The notes under the pieces: model-generated | What the model was told of the DNA's origin: nothing | The model's input: only the letters and a program-made list of their open reading frames with translations | Databases searched by the model: none | Part shown: positions 45,093 through 55,800 of the stretch, piece after piece | How the letters are laid out: every line of letters begins with the position of its first letter | Numbering within the stretch: position 1 is the stretch's first letter | Origin: Haemonchus contortus | Lineage: Eukaryota > Nematoda > Chromadorea > Rhabditida > Trichostrongylidae | DNA: 64,000 bases | Direction of reading: 5' to 3' | Assembly: GCA_000469685.2 (NCBI GenBank) | Contig: LS997565.1 | Location: forward strand, 28,814,145-28,878,144 | Program-made: the position numbers and the translations under genes

Positions 45093-47830
45093 TTAATTCA
45101 AGTTACACATCGCTTCGGCATAGCTGTCTGCATAAGAAGAGGTGAACTTGGCCAAACATGTAAAACAAGTCTTAGGATCGTTAGCCATGAGTGCTCAGCA
45201 TCGAAAAGTGAAAATAAAACTTACACATAGCTTACCTCTTCCATACTCGAAGTAAATTTGCAATGCAATGCATACAGCTCTGGGCGATTCGAAGCATGAG
45301 AGCGGCTGAAATGAAACAAGAAAAAATGACAGCTATTCCACTAAGAAATCCAGATAACTTAGCTGTCTATATTCGTAAAAATTCCCGAAAGAGCGTCTTC
45401 TATTTGCTTAACTGAGATGCTCTAGCTAAATCTTGCTGACACTGCGTGAATTCTTCTTCACCGATGTTATGACATGTCGAAATTCGATTGACAATTGTCA
45501 AGCCCAGGAAGGGAATCGAACTTGTGACGCCACGGCCACAACGTGGATTACTAACCACTATACTAATTGAGCCAAGAGAGATCGTGCAACATCGAATTTT
45601 TGGAAGAATTGCTCAAAATCAAGTAAATGAAACCAGAACAAAACAGGAAGGGAGAATTGTGGTAAATTGGAATCCTCTTGTGTATTTGTGCTGTATATGT
45701 CGTGCTTGTGTATACGGGTTTGGTGACTTCTCCCCGAACGGCGTGTCGCGCTCGCCGCATCGACCGCGCGCTATGAAGGAAAGATTGGAATTCCCGGTGG
45801 GAGGATGCGGCAGGCGCCGCGGAACCACTGCCGCTGGCCGCGGGAATTCGGGAAAAAGTTCCGCCACCCTGTATATACGCATGTGCATGCTCGACTGGAA
45901 ATTTTCAACTCTGGTAATACCGTATTGTGGGATGGCATTAGCAGGCAGGAAAACCTAAAAAGCAAGCGCAACGAACCTTTAGATTTGAATCGAGTGTTCT
46001 AAAGAGTTGTCTGAATTCATCTAGGGCAGCAAGAATATCCGTATTAGAAATCTGAAAAAAATATTGATATCGACAGATTTTAAGTTACTGAGAAATTTCG
46101 GCCAAAGCTTTATTTCACTCTTCATGGAACGCAAGGCCTTACAGTAAATTGTCTAGCAACTGAAGCACTCAGTGACGATTACGCTTGGCACTTAATAGAT
46201 TCCAAACTGTCTATTCTTGTGCTTTGCTACACAATCTTATCAAACAATCGTGATGAAATGACTATTAGGGTGTCTCAAAAGTTTTGACACACTTATTTGG
46301 TTTATTCAACACAAAAATACTACAACAAAAAGGTGAGATCAGTAATCGAGATAGTGGCCCTCTTTAGCCACGACATCCCTCCATCGATTGGGCAGAGCAC
46401 TGATGTAATTCATCCAGAAGGAAGAAGAGCGCGACGCGATCCATTCATCTACTGCACCTTTGACCTCCTGACGGTTATGAAACTTTTCCCTTTGAGGTAA
46501 GCTTGTAGACTCCTGGAGACGTGGTAGTCGCAAGGGCTAAGGTCAGGTGAATACGGAGGATGGGGAAGCCAGGTAATCTCAAGCCTTTCCAGCTCCTCAG
46601 CCGTCGCCCTAGCATGATGATGTCGAGCGTTGTCCAAGAAAATCAGAAACTTTCCCTGCTTTCGGTGTGGAGCCGAGGCTCGAGACACCATCTCCCGCAG
46701 CTGTTCGCAAGATACCCTTGCAGTCACAGCTGTACCCTTAGGTAGGATCTCATAGTAAAAACAGCCGGCGGGCAGAAGAAGAACGATATCGTCTCTTTCT
46801 TGACGTGTGCCCCACGCTTTGCAACGGCTTCTGGCCTTATGTCGATTGGTAGCCACTGTGGATTATCATAAGGAACCCACTTCTCATCCTAAGCGATGAT
46901 GGAGCTCGTCCAAGCCACCGTTCGCTTGCAGTCGAGTAGCTTTCAACACAGATCGACCCGCACCTGACGCTCGCTCTCAGTCAAGGTGTGGGGATAACTG
47001 CAGGAAGTGCTGCGCAAAAGCGACGTCTGCGTAGGATGTCGTGGATGGTGGAACGGAGAGCAGAAGTCATCCTCCCCATTTCTCTCAAGCTTTGAGAAGT
47101 ATTGCTTTGGACTGAGGCTAAGACAACGTCGGTCTTGGTGGAACGTGGACGTCCTCTCCGTGGCACTTCGTCGAAGTGAACCTCTCCTGTAGGACGCGGC
47201 CGTACCACCTATAGCAGGTGGCGAGAGAAGGTGCAGTACTGCCCATCGATGACTGCAATTCATTATGGGCTAGAGTGGCGGAGTGACCAGATCGGTAGTA
47301 ATGAAGCAGTAGGCGCCGGTAGTAGTGTCGGTCGGGCATAATCCAAATGATGATAACTCACTTCCAAAGATAAAGTGCAATACTGTTCTATTGTTTCGAT
47401 GATCTACCAAGAGTGCCCTTTTCCTGCCTTTTTTCCGTGACTCTGCTACGGCGCTTTCTTGCGCAACATGGTTGCGAAATTTATGACCGAAATTTTGTCA
47501 AGACTTTTGAGACACCCTAATAATAATTACTGCAAATAATGTAATGTAAATAAAGTTACGCTTCCCTTCAGGCACTACTTTCAGCGCATTGTGAAGCGCC
47601 TATTTCCTTCAAAATCTCATATGTAATCATGCTGAACATACATAGGATGAACGCTGCACTTCATGTCCGCTTCAAAGATTGCTGTTGACCGAGAAGAATT
47701 GTTCTGCTTAAGAAGCAAAACTTGCCTTGGCATCAGCATTTCTTCTCAAAAGAAATCTCGCTACGGATTCCAGCGCTGCGACATCGGTTTCAGCTGTATA
47801 CTTTTTCAGTACTCCACGATCGAACAAGGT
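45093..47830 (-). CDS. Candidate 3' exons of the NRDE2 gene
   Basis: Three minus-strand exons with good acceptors and matching phases: 47830-47726 (TLFDRGVLKKYTAETDVAAL and on to LLRRNADAK), 45305-45236 (PLSCFESPRAVCIALQIYFE) and 45127-45093 (SYAEAMCNLN and TAA). Phase runs 0, 0, 1 and fits the phase-0 end of the NRDE2 exon at 53041-52814. The first exon ends in a GC donor (AAG|GCAAGT). A whole mariner element (46265-47520) sits in the intron. The sequence of these exons is too diverged for me to align firmly to NRDE2, so they could instead be a separate small gene. Confidence 0.45.
45500..45573 (-). pseudogene. tRNA-His (GTG) pseudogene or tRNA-derived fragment
   Basis: Minus strand: A box TTAGTATAGTGGTTAGTA, perfect 5-bp anticodon stem CCACG/CGTGG around the loop TTGTGGC (anticodon GTG), and B box AGTTCGATTCC. 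The D arm and anticodon arm are good, but the T stem has mismatches and the acceptor stem does not pair, so it is not a functional tRNA gene as read. It may be the founder type of a local SINE. Confidence 0.6.
46265..47520 (-). mobile_element. Full-length but decayed mariner element
   Basis: The ends are TTAGGGTGTCTCAAAAGTTT (left) and its inverse (right, ending ACACCCTAA), flanked by TA duplications at 46263-46264 and 47521-47522. Length 1256 bp is typical of mariner. Minus-strand transposase pieces in order: HYYRSGHSATLAHNEL, GEVHFDEVPRRGRPRSTK, DEKWVPYDNPQW, FLDNARHHHARATAEELERL, SPDLSPCDYHVSRSLQAYLK and the C-terminal LPNRWRDVVAKEGHYLDY. Between the second and third catalytic Asp are 34 residues (DD34D). 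A stop before DEKW and frameshifts make it inactive. Confidence 0.93.
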
Positions 47831-48681
47831 CTGCAAAAGAAATACCTAATAAAAATCTGGAAAACAGTTGTTCGAAACGAATCTTTAAGTATGAAAGCAG
47901 GATGAGTGCCGTATGGAGGGAGGACGCTAGGCAGACAAAACAAATTAGCTGGGATATTCAGTTTGACGAAAATGGTACTACGAGAATTGAGAACGACTTG
48001 ATCTTGACTCACTCTGACCATTAGCTAAACTCCATGACCAACAGGGTAGAAAACTAAGCCGCAATGTTCACTCAAGGTTAAATATACAGCGCCACGAGCG
48101 TTTCATGAGAAGCAAACGCTGATTTTAAATCAGCATTTGATTTCCATGAAACGTGTTCTCAACGCTTGCAAAACGCTTCTATGCATGTTAATGCCCCATC
48201 CAGGCCCCTAACTCACATAACAACACCTGAAATGGTAGTTCTGCATAGTTTCTCGTTGCCTCCATCGGCCAAATAGAGGCCCAATCAACCCTATCATCCA
48301 AGATTATGTTATGGGAGTTTTGGAAACAATGCACTTTCGACAGAGGACGGCCGGGAGGGTTAGAGGAGGATGAAAATAAAACAGCAGCAGGTGTGTGGAG
48401 TTATACGAGATCCTGCCCAAAGAACAATGATTCATGGCGTCAAAAAATCAAAAAGGGTCAAGCGTGGCAGTAAAAATAGAAAATCTTTTTACACGGATCA
48501 TTTTGATAAAGAATGCAGGTCTTGCCACACAGAAATGTAATTTCTTGAAGGTTTGACCTTGTTATTGCTTACTATAGGTTCTCCTACTGTATGTTTGTTT
48601 GATCCTATGTTTGATGTCAAAGTTCGGTTTCAACTGAAAGTTTTACAGTGCTTAGAAAACCTTTGCTAAACCGAGGCATAC

Positions 48682-50002
48682 TTAAAGGCACGGTTCACGA
48701 TAAGAGGTTATTGTTCTTCCTTTGGGAATACTCAGCGCCCCGCATGGGTGGTAGAAGGGATCCTTTCGCTTTCACAACCTCGGCGCTTAGGGCATAGTGG
48801 GAGCCCCGTTGTTGCCATAGTTCGCTTTCCCGCCCCTCGATCGGTGTCACGTTAGACGAGTGTCGAGACAATACAGATTGCTATTATTCGTTCTAGGACC
48901 CACGCCCAATCAGCTAATCGCCGAGTGATGAGGCGATGTTTTTCTCCCATTCTTTTTTCCTCGTTTTTCTTTTTGCTGCCGCGATCCCTTATTTAACCCT
49001 TTGACGACCATGGCACCCGCCGGCGGGTGCCACTATGACTGTCTCATGAGACCATGGCACCCAATGTTGGGTGCCACCATGTTTTTTTCTTTATTTGCAC
49101 ATTTGAAACTTATTTAATATTTTCATTATTATCAACAAATCTCATAGTATCTACATTCAACATGGTCCACATTATTGTCTTACTAAAGCTTATTTATTAC
49201 AAGAATATATACAATGGGTATCACTGAAGAAAAAACCTAGGTACTTCTGCAAGATTTGTGTTCATCCTGGAAAGATTGCAGACAGTAAAAGTCGTAACAA
49301 CTGTTGCACTGCACTGTGTTTTCACTTTCTTAGCATGCGCTCTAGCAAATCATAATTTGGTACTAAGGATCTTATGTAAACGCATTTCTACTGTGAACAT
49401 TATTTTCAGAATTTGTCCCACATTGCTTCCAAACTCCATTTTCAAGCTTCACTTAATTGTAATGGATGAAATAATATTTCGGTACTTCCATTTCAAGCGA
49501 AATATTGCTAAACTTATTGAGCCAGAGAAGGGAGTTCCTCCTGGGACCATGGCACCCACCGGTGGGTGCCAGTCGCGCACGAAACGAAAGGGGCGTGGTC
49601 CCATGGGCGCGTCATGTCGAAATCGGCATTGTCGTCAAAGGGTTAATTTCCCACTCCTAGAGGCTGAAAAAGGTGAGCTACTTTTGCTGTTACAAGGTTT
49701 TTTTTGTTTATTTATGCTTATAAGTGAATGAATTTTGGCTTACCATTGTCTGTTATTCGCACCAGGACCCACACGCGCGCAGTGAAACACACTGTTTAGC
49801 TTGTCCAGACGCCCCACTCTTCTTCATTTTTCTGGTTTCTTTCTCGCCCAGCCTCCTTTTTAACGGTTTTTCGGAGCCTTTTTTCACTTTGGAAACACCG
49901 ATACACGCAGTTTCTTCACCTCAGTCGCACTAGTTTCGTTCTTGTCTTCCGTTTTTCATCATAATCTGGATTACCCAAATTCATCGTGAACTGTGCCTTT
50001 AA
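48682..50002. mobile_element. MITE family A, second copy, split by another element
   Basis: The ends AAAGGCACGGTTCACGATAA and TCATCGTGAACTGTGCCTTT match the copy at 17379-18057, again with TTAA at both edges. After removal of the 646-bp insert at 48997-49642 and one TTAA, about 671 bp remain, against 679 bp for the intact copy. Confidence 0.85.
48997..49642. mobile_element. TTAA-flanked piggyBac-type MITE with three palindromes
   Basis: CCCTTTGACGAC and GTCGTCAAAGGG form the ends, with TTAA on each side (48993-48996 and 49643-49646), while the uninterrupted copy of the host MITE has CAAT-like sequence at the site: a clear insertion with TTAA duplication. CCC/GGG ends plus TTAA are the piggyBac hallmark. 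Inside are GGCACCCGCCGGCGGGTGCC (49012-49031, perfect), GGCACCCAATGTTGGGTGCC (49056-49075, centre mismatched) and GGCACCCACCGGTGGGTGCC (49551-49570, perfect), each preceded by GACCAT. No transposase. Confidence 0.85.
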
Positions 50003-51418
50003 CAAGCAGATGTCGTCTTGTCAAAAGGCCTTAATCGAAACAACGTAATTTTCCTGAAATGTGCTATATATTCTTACGCCCGACAAGTCTGAATGCAGTA
50101 CGAATTTAATGGAGCGCGAGCCGGAATGGAACGATCAAGTGTACAATTTCACCAATAATTGCCCTCTCCCTTACGCTCACCGAAATGCTTTCCTTCTGTT
50201 GCCCTTATCCTTAATAATAACCATCTTCCAAGAGTGTTTAGTGGTTCTACTGGCGCAATTTTATGCAATCGAGCAACCTGTTCGGTCAACCAAAACCTTG
50301 GAGATTACTTAGGTAATATTGTCAGCAGGCGATAACACCAATATCAGTAGTCACTATATGTGACTCTTCTTTCTTCATGACTGTACATCATAACGAATCT
50401 TTGTTCTCTCCAGAGAATTCTAACTTCTAGCGGTCTCATCACTACGCTTGCTACTAATTTCCTGCCATCTACATTACCATCTCGCCCTACCTTATGGAGC
50501 ATAGCATGAAGTAATAATGGATATCAAAGCGATTAAAATCTAAAAGGTTTCTACTTTCCACGGTTCATTATATTTCCCAACATACCTCATCAGCTTTGGT
50601 CAGCTGCTAAACCATCCCTTCCTGTAATTCATTATCTGATATCAAGGGACACTACATGTACATCACAAAGTGAGGAATCAATAATCCATTGTCTTTTCAA
50701 GAGAGGAAATGATATAATGAGTTTTGCAATTAAATCCTATTGTCAGCCCTTGAAACCTGTTTAGTCCTTATCAGCAACCACCTCCACGATCTCCAACACC
50801 CCGTCGGCTGTCAAAGGACCACGTTCCACTGTCGATGCGAAGAGCGTAACGGTTCCTGCGGGTATCGCTTCCTAGAACTCCTTATCAATCCCCGTCAATT
50901 GTAATCACTCCCTATTACCTTCTTAAAGTTCCCATCCTGCCGTCTGCGCATTTTTCTTATTTGTGTCCTCTATTTATGATTTCACATAACCCCTGTCCCG
51001 GGAATGAATTTCATGGCCAGGTAACTCGCACACTTCCCGACACACACAGAAGACGTCGACACACACACACCCACAGATCGAAATTGGACCAGGAGGTATA
51101 AGATCAACCCTAACCACATGAGCTAGTAAATGACGGAACAAAAGTAACAATTAGCGTCAAACCAACTAGACACAGAGGAGAAAGAAAACAAAAAGAAATG
51201 GACAGAAAATGTTTGGTAGGGCTTTAAGCAGTGCATGAAGTTAATCTTAAAAAATCTAACCAGGGAGGGACCCCAAGTCGAAGTGGCCGTTTGAAATGAG
51301 ACCTACACTGCTAGATGTGTTTTTAGATGATGAGTTCGAATCTGCTTTCCAAATTTGCCGAGCGTTTCTCTAAACAGAGTTATGAGGGTGGTTTCAGGGA
51401 GCTTAACATGAGAAAACT
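50003..51418. other. No gene recognised; NRDE2 intron or downstream flank
   Basis: A minus-strand segment near 50290-50180 (VARLHKIAPVEPLNTLGRW) looks weakly coding but lacks clear splice sites. A short CA-rich stretch lies near 51040-51070. The repeat shared with 6365-6730 begins at 51265. Confidence 0.3.
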
Positions 51419-52535
51419 TAAATTACATGGATGTTCCTCAGCTCTCAACGGCGGCTTGGTGTAGTGATAAGCGCTGCGTGACGCTTTATAGGCGAGAAGT
51501 TAGGGATCTGATTTTTTGGGGGACGGAGTTTTTGCATTACATAGGATTTTCCCTTTAAGGACTAGAAAATACTCTTATGGTGTGATTACCACGTTTTATG
51601 ACCTTTTCATGCTTTCACTGATATTTAACCACATAAAGTAATACTTGAGTTTTACTCGCATGCCCATGCACTCCATATTCACAGTAGGATAACTTTTGTC
51701 ACTTGAATGAACAAATGTGATACTCTAGTGCGCAATGCTTGAAACGAAGAAGCTTCTCACAATGGGAGCAGCGGATGAAGAAGAAGTCGTCACAGTTCAT
51801 TGCTTTACACTTACTAACCCCAAATCAGAGGGAAAACAGAACTGTGTAGGCGTCCCAAAATCACCCGGGTGAGTGCTCAAGTAGCCGGCGGCATACCATG
51901 AATATATGAGAAATTTCCTAAATATAGCCGGACAGAAATGAAAGTGGACAAGCGACAGTGAGCGAGGAATGGGGTCTTGTGTGTACACGCAAAAGTTGAG
52001 ATTATGAGCTATTTCATATGAGGTGGTGCGTTTAACCATATTTTTAAAAGAAAATGAGAAATAAGCTTTTATCGGGCTGCATTAGCATAGTAGTGGCCTC
52101 GAGCAGGGTGTCAATCCCTTCACATACTTTTGTAGATTTAAGGTGCACTGAATAGCTTTCTGGTCTTCGAGTCCACTATCACCAGCGCCGGTGTTGGTAA
52201 GTCCGGAGCTGTTATGCACCATCGTACCCAATCTAGCATCATCATTGCTTATCATATGCATTTTCCCTCCCGGACCTCCAAATATTGCGCACGGAGGAAT
52301 CTCCCACCCGGTAACAGGTAGGTAGGTAGGAGGAGGTATCAGCAAAGGCATTGAAAGGTCATAAAACGTGATAATCTCACCATAAGAGTATTTTCTAGTC
52401 CTTTAGAGAGAAATTTTATGTAATGCAAAAACTCCGACCCCTAAAAAATCCGATCCCTAGCCTCTCGCCTATAAAGCGTCACGCATACCACTACACCAAG
52501 CCGCCGTTGAGAGCTGAGGAACATCCATGTAATTT
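51419..52535. repeat. Inverted repeat pair with tRNA-like arms
   Basis: About 190-bp arms at 51419-51613 and 52351-52535 are inverted copies. Both contain GGCTTGGTGTAGTG (A-box-like), GCGTGACGCTTTATAGGCGA and GTTTTTGCATTACATA. The left arm continues the dispersed repeat that starts at 51265. The interior (51614-52350) shows no coding sequence I can support. Confidence 0.75.
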
Positions 52536-52539
52536 TCGT

Positions 52540-52787
52540 GATGCGCCTCGTACTCGACTTCCATTTAGAATCATAGTGGCGCATTGGATGCGGGCAAGGC
52601 CTTTACAATGATTTGTGGTGGCCAGTCGATGTACACGTCAGTGTTTTTATTCTTCCAGACGACCCCAGCCAATCGACCCCGGAGGGACGGAAGGTTTGGT
52701 AGTTCAAGGAATAATGATCCGGGATGCGAACCCGTGACCAGGCGTGTCTCATAGTGCGCCACTTGCCACTACACCACCTCCCCCTAA
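52540..52787 (-). mobile_element. tRNA-derived SINE
   Basis: Minus strand: GGTGGTGTAGTGGCAAGTGG (A box) and CACGGGTTCGCATCCCGG (B box close to GGTTCGANTCC), then the family body with plus-strand CCCCGGAGGGACGGAAGG. It abuts the inverted repeat arm ending at 52535 and lies just past the last firm NRDE2 exon. Confidence 0.72.
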
Positions 52788-52813
52788 ATAGAATTTAAAA
52801 AGCATCGGCATAC

Positions 52814-55800
52814 CTGCACTAATAACAGAAGTAGCTTCAGAAGCATTTGGAGACGCCTGTTTCCCAGCAGATGTAAAGGAGTACCACTGTATTTGAACAA
52901 GCACTCGCTCAGCTTATCGATAAGCTGGCGCCGAGTAAAAGGAAGTTCTCGCTTCTTCAGTTTCCTCTTCTTCTGCGCTCCTTCCTCTAACGAAACATCA
53001 CAATTCAATGTGACTTCCTCTTTTTGTACCCAACGACGCAACTAGAAAATAAATTTGTGACAGTACAGCTATTGAAATCAATGTAAAGTTAATAAGAGGT
53101 GACTTACTATGCTCAATGCATATACCACAGCTGCTAGGTTGAAATCATCACTCGGTATGCCAAAATTGATACCATTCATTTCACTCATGACTTCACGTAA
53201 ACATTCCTCGAATTTCGCTTTGCGTACATTTCCTGGTTTATCTCTATAGAGCTGATCCAACTGCGTAGCTTTTCTAAAAGGAAAAAGTTCAAAGAATGGC
53301 GAATGGCAATGCTGTGCGTTACTTTACTTCGCTTCTAAAAGGGATATTGTGAAACCAATAAATCCACACGGACCTCTCATGGAATAAAAGCGAATAATTT
53401 CATGATACTAATGGGACGAAGAAGTAAATAGCTGTAACGACTTCCAAGCAAACAATGTAATAAACCGCTACGAATTTCGTTTTGGAATTTGGTTTAGCGC
53501 TTGGCTCCCTCAGAAAAGACCCCATTATGAGTGGGTATGAATACATCCGCCCAATTGGAGGCGCGCGCGGTAAAGGGCGCGGCGAAATTCGTGGTGATTA
53601 GAACGAATCTGGCGCCTATCATCGGGGCATAGGTTTGAAGTGGAGTAGATTGGTAGGATCGACTGAGCGCTTGGTTCTTTCAAGAATGACCGCATTAATA
53701 ATTATGCGTACATACATTCAATGATAGGCGCCAGAGCCGTTCAATCACCACGAATTTCGCCACGCCATTTGCCACGCACGCCCAAAATTGGGGGAATTTT
53801 CGTCCCTCCATTAAGAGTGAACGTCGAAAACTTACGTTTCGAGAAGAGAGAAGACAAATTCAGGAGAATGCCCAATTTTTGTCATGGTATATACCATCTT
53901 CAAAGCAAGATCATTAGCACCAACTGATGGGACCGGAAAAAGTTTCTTTGAAGGCGGTAGGAGATCCCATTCATCAAGCAATCGAAACGTAGGTATACAA
54001 GGCAAAACCTTAAAAACGAGATTGAATATATAGGTAGAGGTGTTCTTCAACGACGAAATTAAACACCAATGACCTTAGCGGAATTCTCGAAAGTTCTCGA
54101 GCCGAGTGATCCGCAGAAATGGACGCCAAGAGTGCGAAGCAAAACAAGGATGGCATCAGGTCCGAAACATTTAATACGAAGAATACGAAGATCGCTGAAC
54201 TCAATCTCGGTGAAAGGAGGCGGCCCCTCTTCCTGAAGTAAAATTCCTTTCTATAAAAAGGCAAGCATATCTCAAGTTTAAACAAGCTACCAGTTCAGTT
54301 GCCTTCTACTACCTACCATCGGTGTCTCAAACCTGCCGACTGCACTTGTACCAAATTTGAACGCCTCAGGACATAATTAGCTATTTTTGCGTACGTTCCC
54401 CCTCCTGCGGGCGATGCCATCTCATATCACCATTACCGTACAGCCACCTTTATTGCTAGCAAATTTGAATCTTCAGGTTCAAATTATCAATTTTAACGCA
54501 CGCCCCGCCCAGGGTTGAGTCCTGCCACCTACAAATAGTGCTCCCATCCTGCCAGTTCTGCCGTTTGTACTCCTACCAAATTTGAACGTATTTGGTGCAC
54601 GGAATCAGTAGTCATGAATTTTCGCTCGAACCCCGAACTATGTGGGCAGAGTCCGTTCCTGCCAAGTGTTCCCATCCGTCCGTCTGTACTCCTAACAACT
54701 TTGAACGCTTTGGGTACTGGGTACAGGAGTTGATTTCCTGTCAGACACAGATACCGACACACAGATACACACAAACACACCCACATCAACCGTTATTATC
54801 TTGTCTGCTAATGTTCGTGCTGCCTCTGAGACGCTGCCTAATTGGAAACATACCACATTCAAAATTGAGTCAAAGATTGATTTCCAACCTAGTATTTATA
54901 ACAGATTAACCGCTTATATAGGTATGTATGTATGCACGCATGTGGGTGAGTTCTATAGTTCATAATTTATGCTCTCAGGACCTAGTTCAATAACGTAGGA
55001 GCACGGTGGAGGATGGGACTCTGATGGCACGTGATATGACTGGACCGAGCCGATAGTGGGTGGGGTGTACGCATAGAATTTGTTCCATGATCCTGGGGCT
55101 AAAACTGGAAAGGGGCAGGACCCACGTAAAAATTGGTCCCCTGGACCTAGAGCATTCATGTGCGAGAGTGATACAAGCGACAGGAAAAATACTCGGAAAT
55201 GAATCAAGCTAATTAAATACACATGACTCAAGTAGGATTACCGCACATGACGGGCTGAGCGCTCACAAAGTGGGCCGTGGGTTGCATGTTTCGCAAGAAA
55301 TCCATAACAACTATTCTCCTGTAACAGAGCATCGAATACAGTAGGGATGCAGACGGGAAGCCGGACGTTAGCCGGACGATCCTACTGGAGGTGAACTGGA
55401 ACTAGAAAATTACATGGTCAAAAGTTTGGTACTGACAGGATGATAGTAGCCATGGCGTAGTAGTCATGGTGTAGACTAGCAGTGGTAATGTTGGCCAGAC
55501 TAGAGGACGACATACGACATAATGGTACTCAGATTACGAGACATACCGTTGAAACGTTCGCCACGAGCCGTCGTCTGGGTCGACTTTCAATTCTATCCAG
55601 CTCACGTTCCATTTCAATCCAACTTATCACAGCGTCATCGGATGACGAAGAAATCCTATAAAAGAGACAAGGCTAAATAGCAAACTAAGAGTATATCCCA
55701 ACGGCACTTTTATAAAGTGCTCACTTTCCAACAGGCAGGCGGTCGAAAATGCGACCTCACCTGTTTTTTCAGTATATCTCCGAGTGGGGTATAGCCCCTC

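Noticed and set aside
45488..45958. 156-codon plus-strand frame at 45.5-46.0 kb
   Set aside because: It begins in a tRNA-like sequence, runs through a locally GC-rich patch and shows no recognisable domain; it is antisense to candidate NRDE2 sequence.
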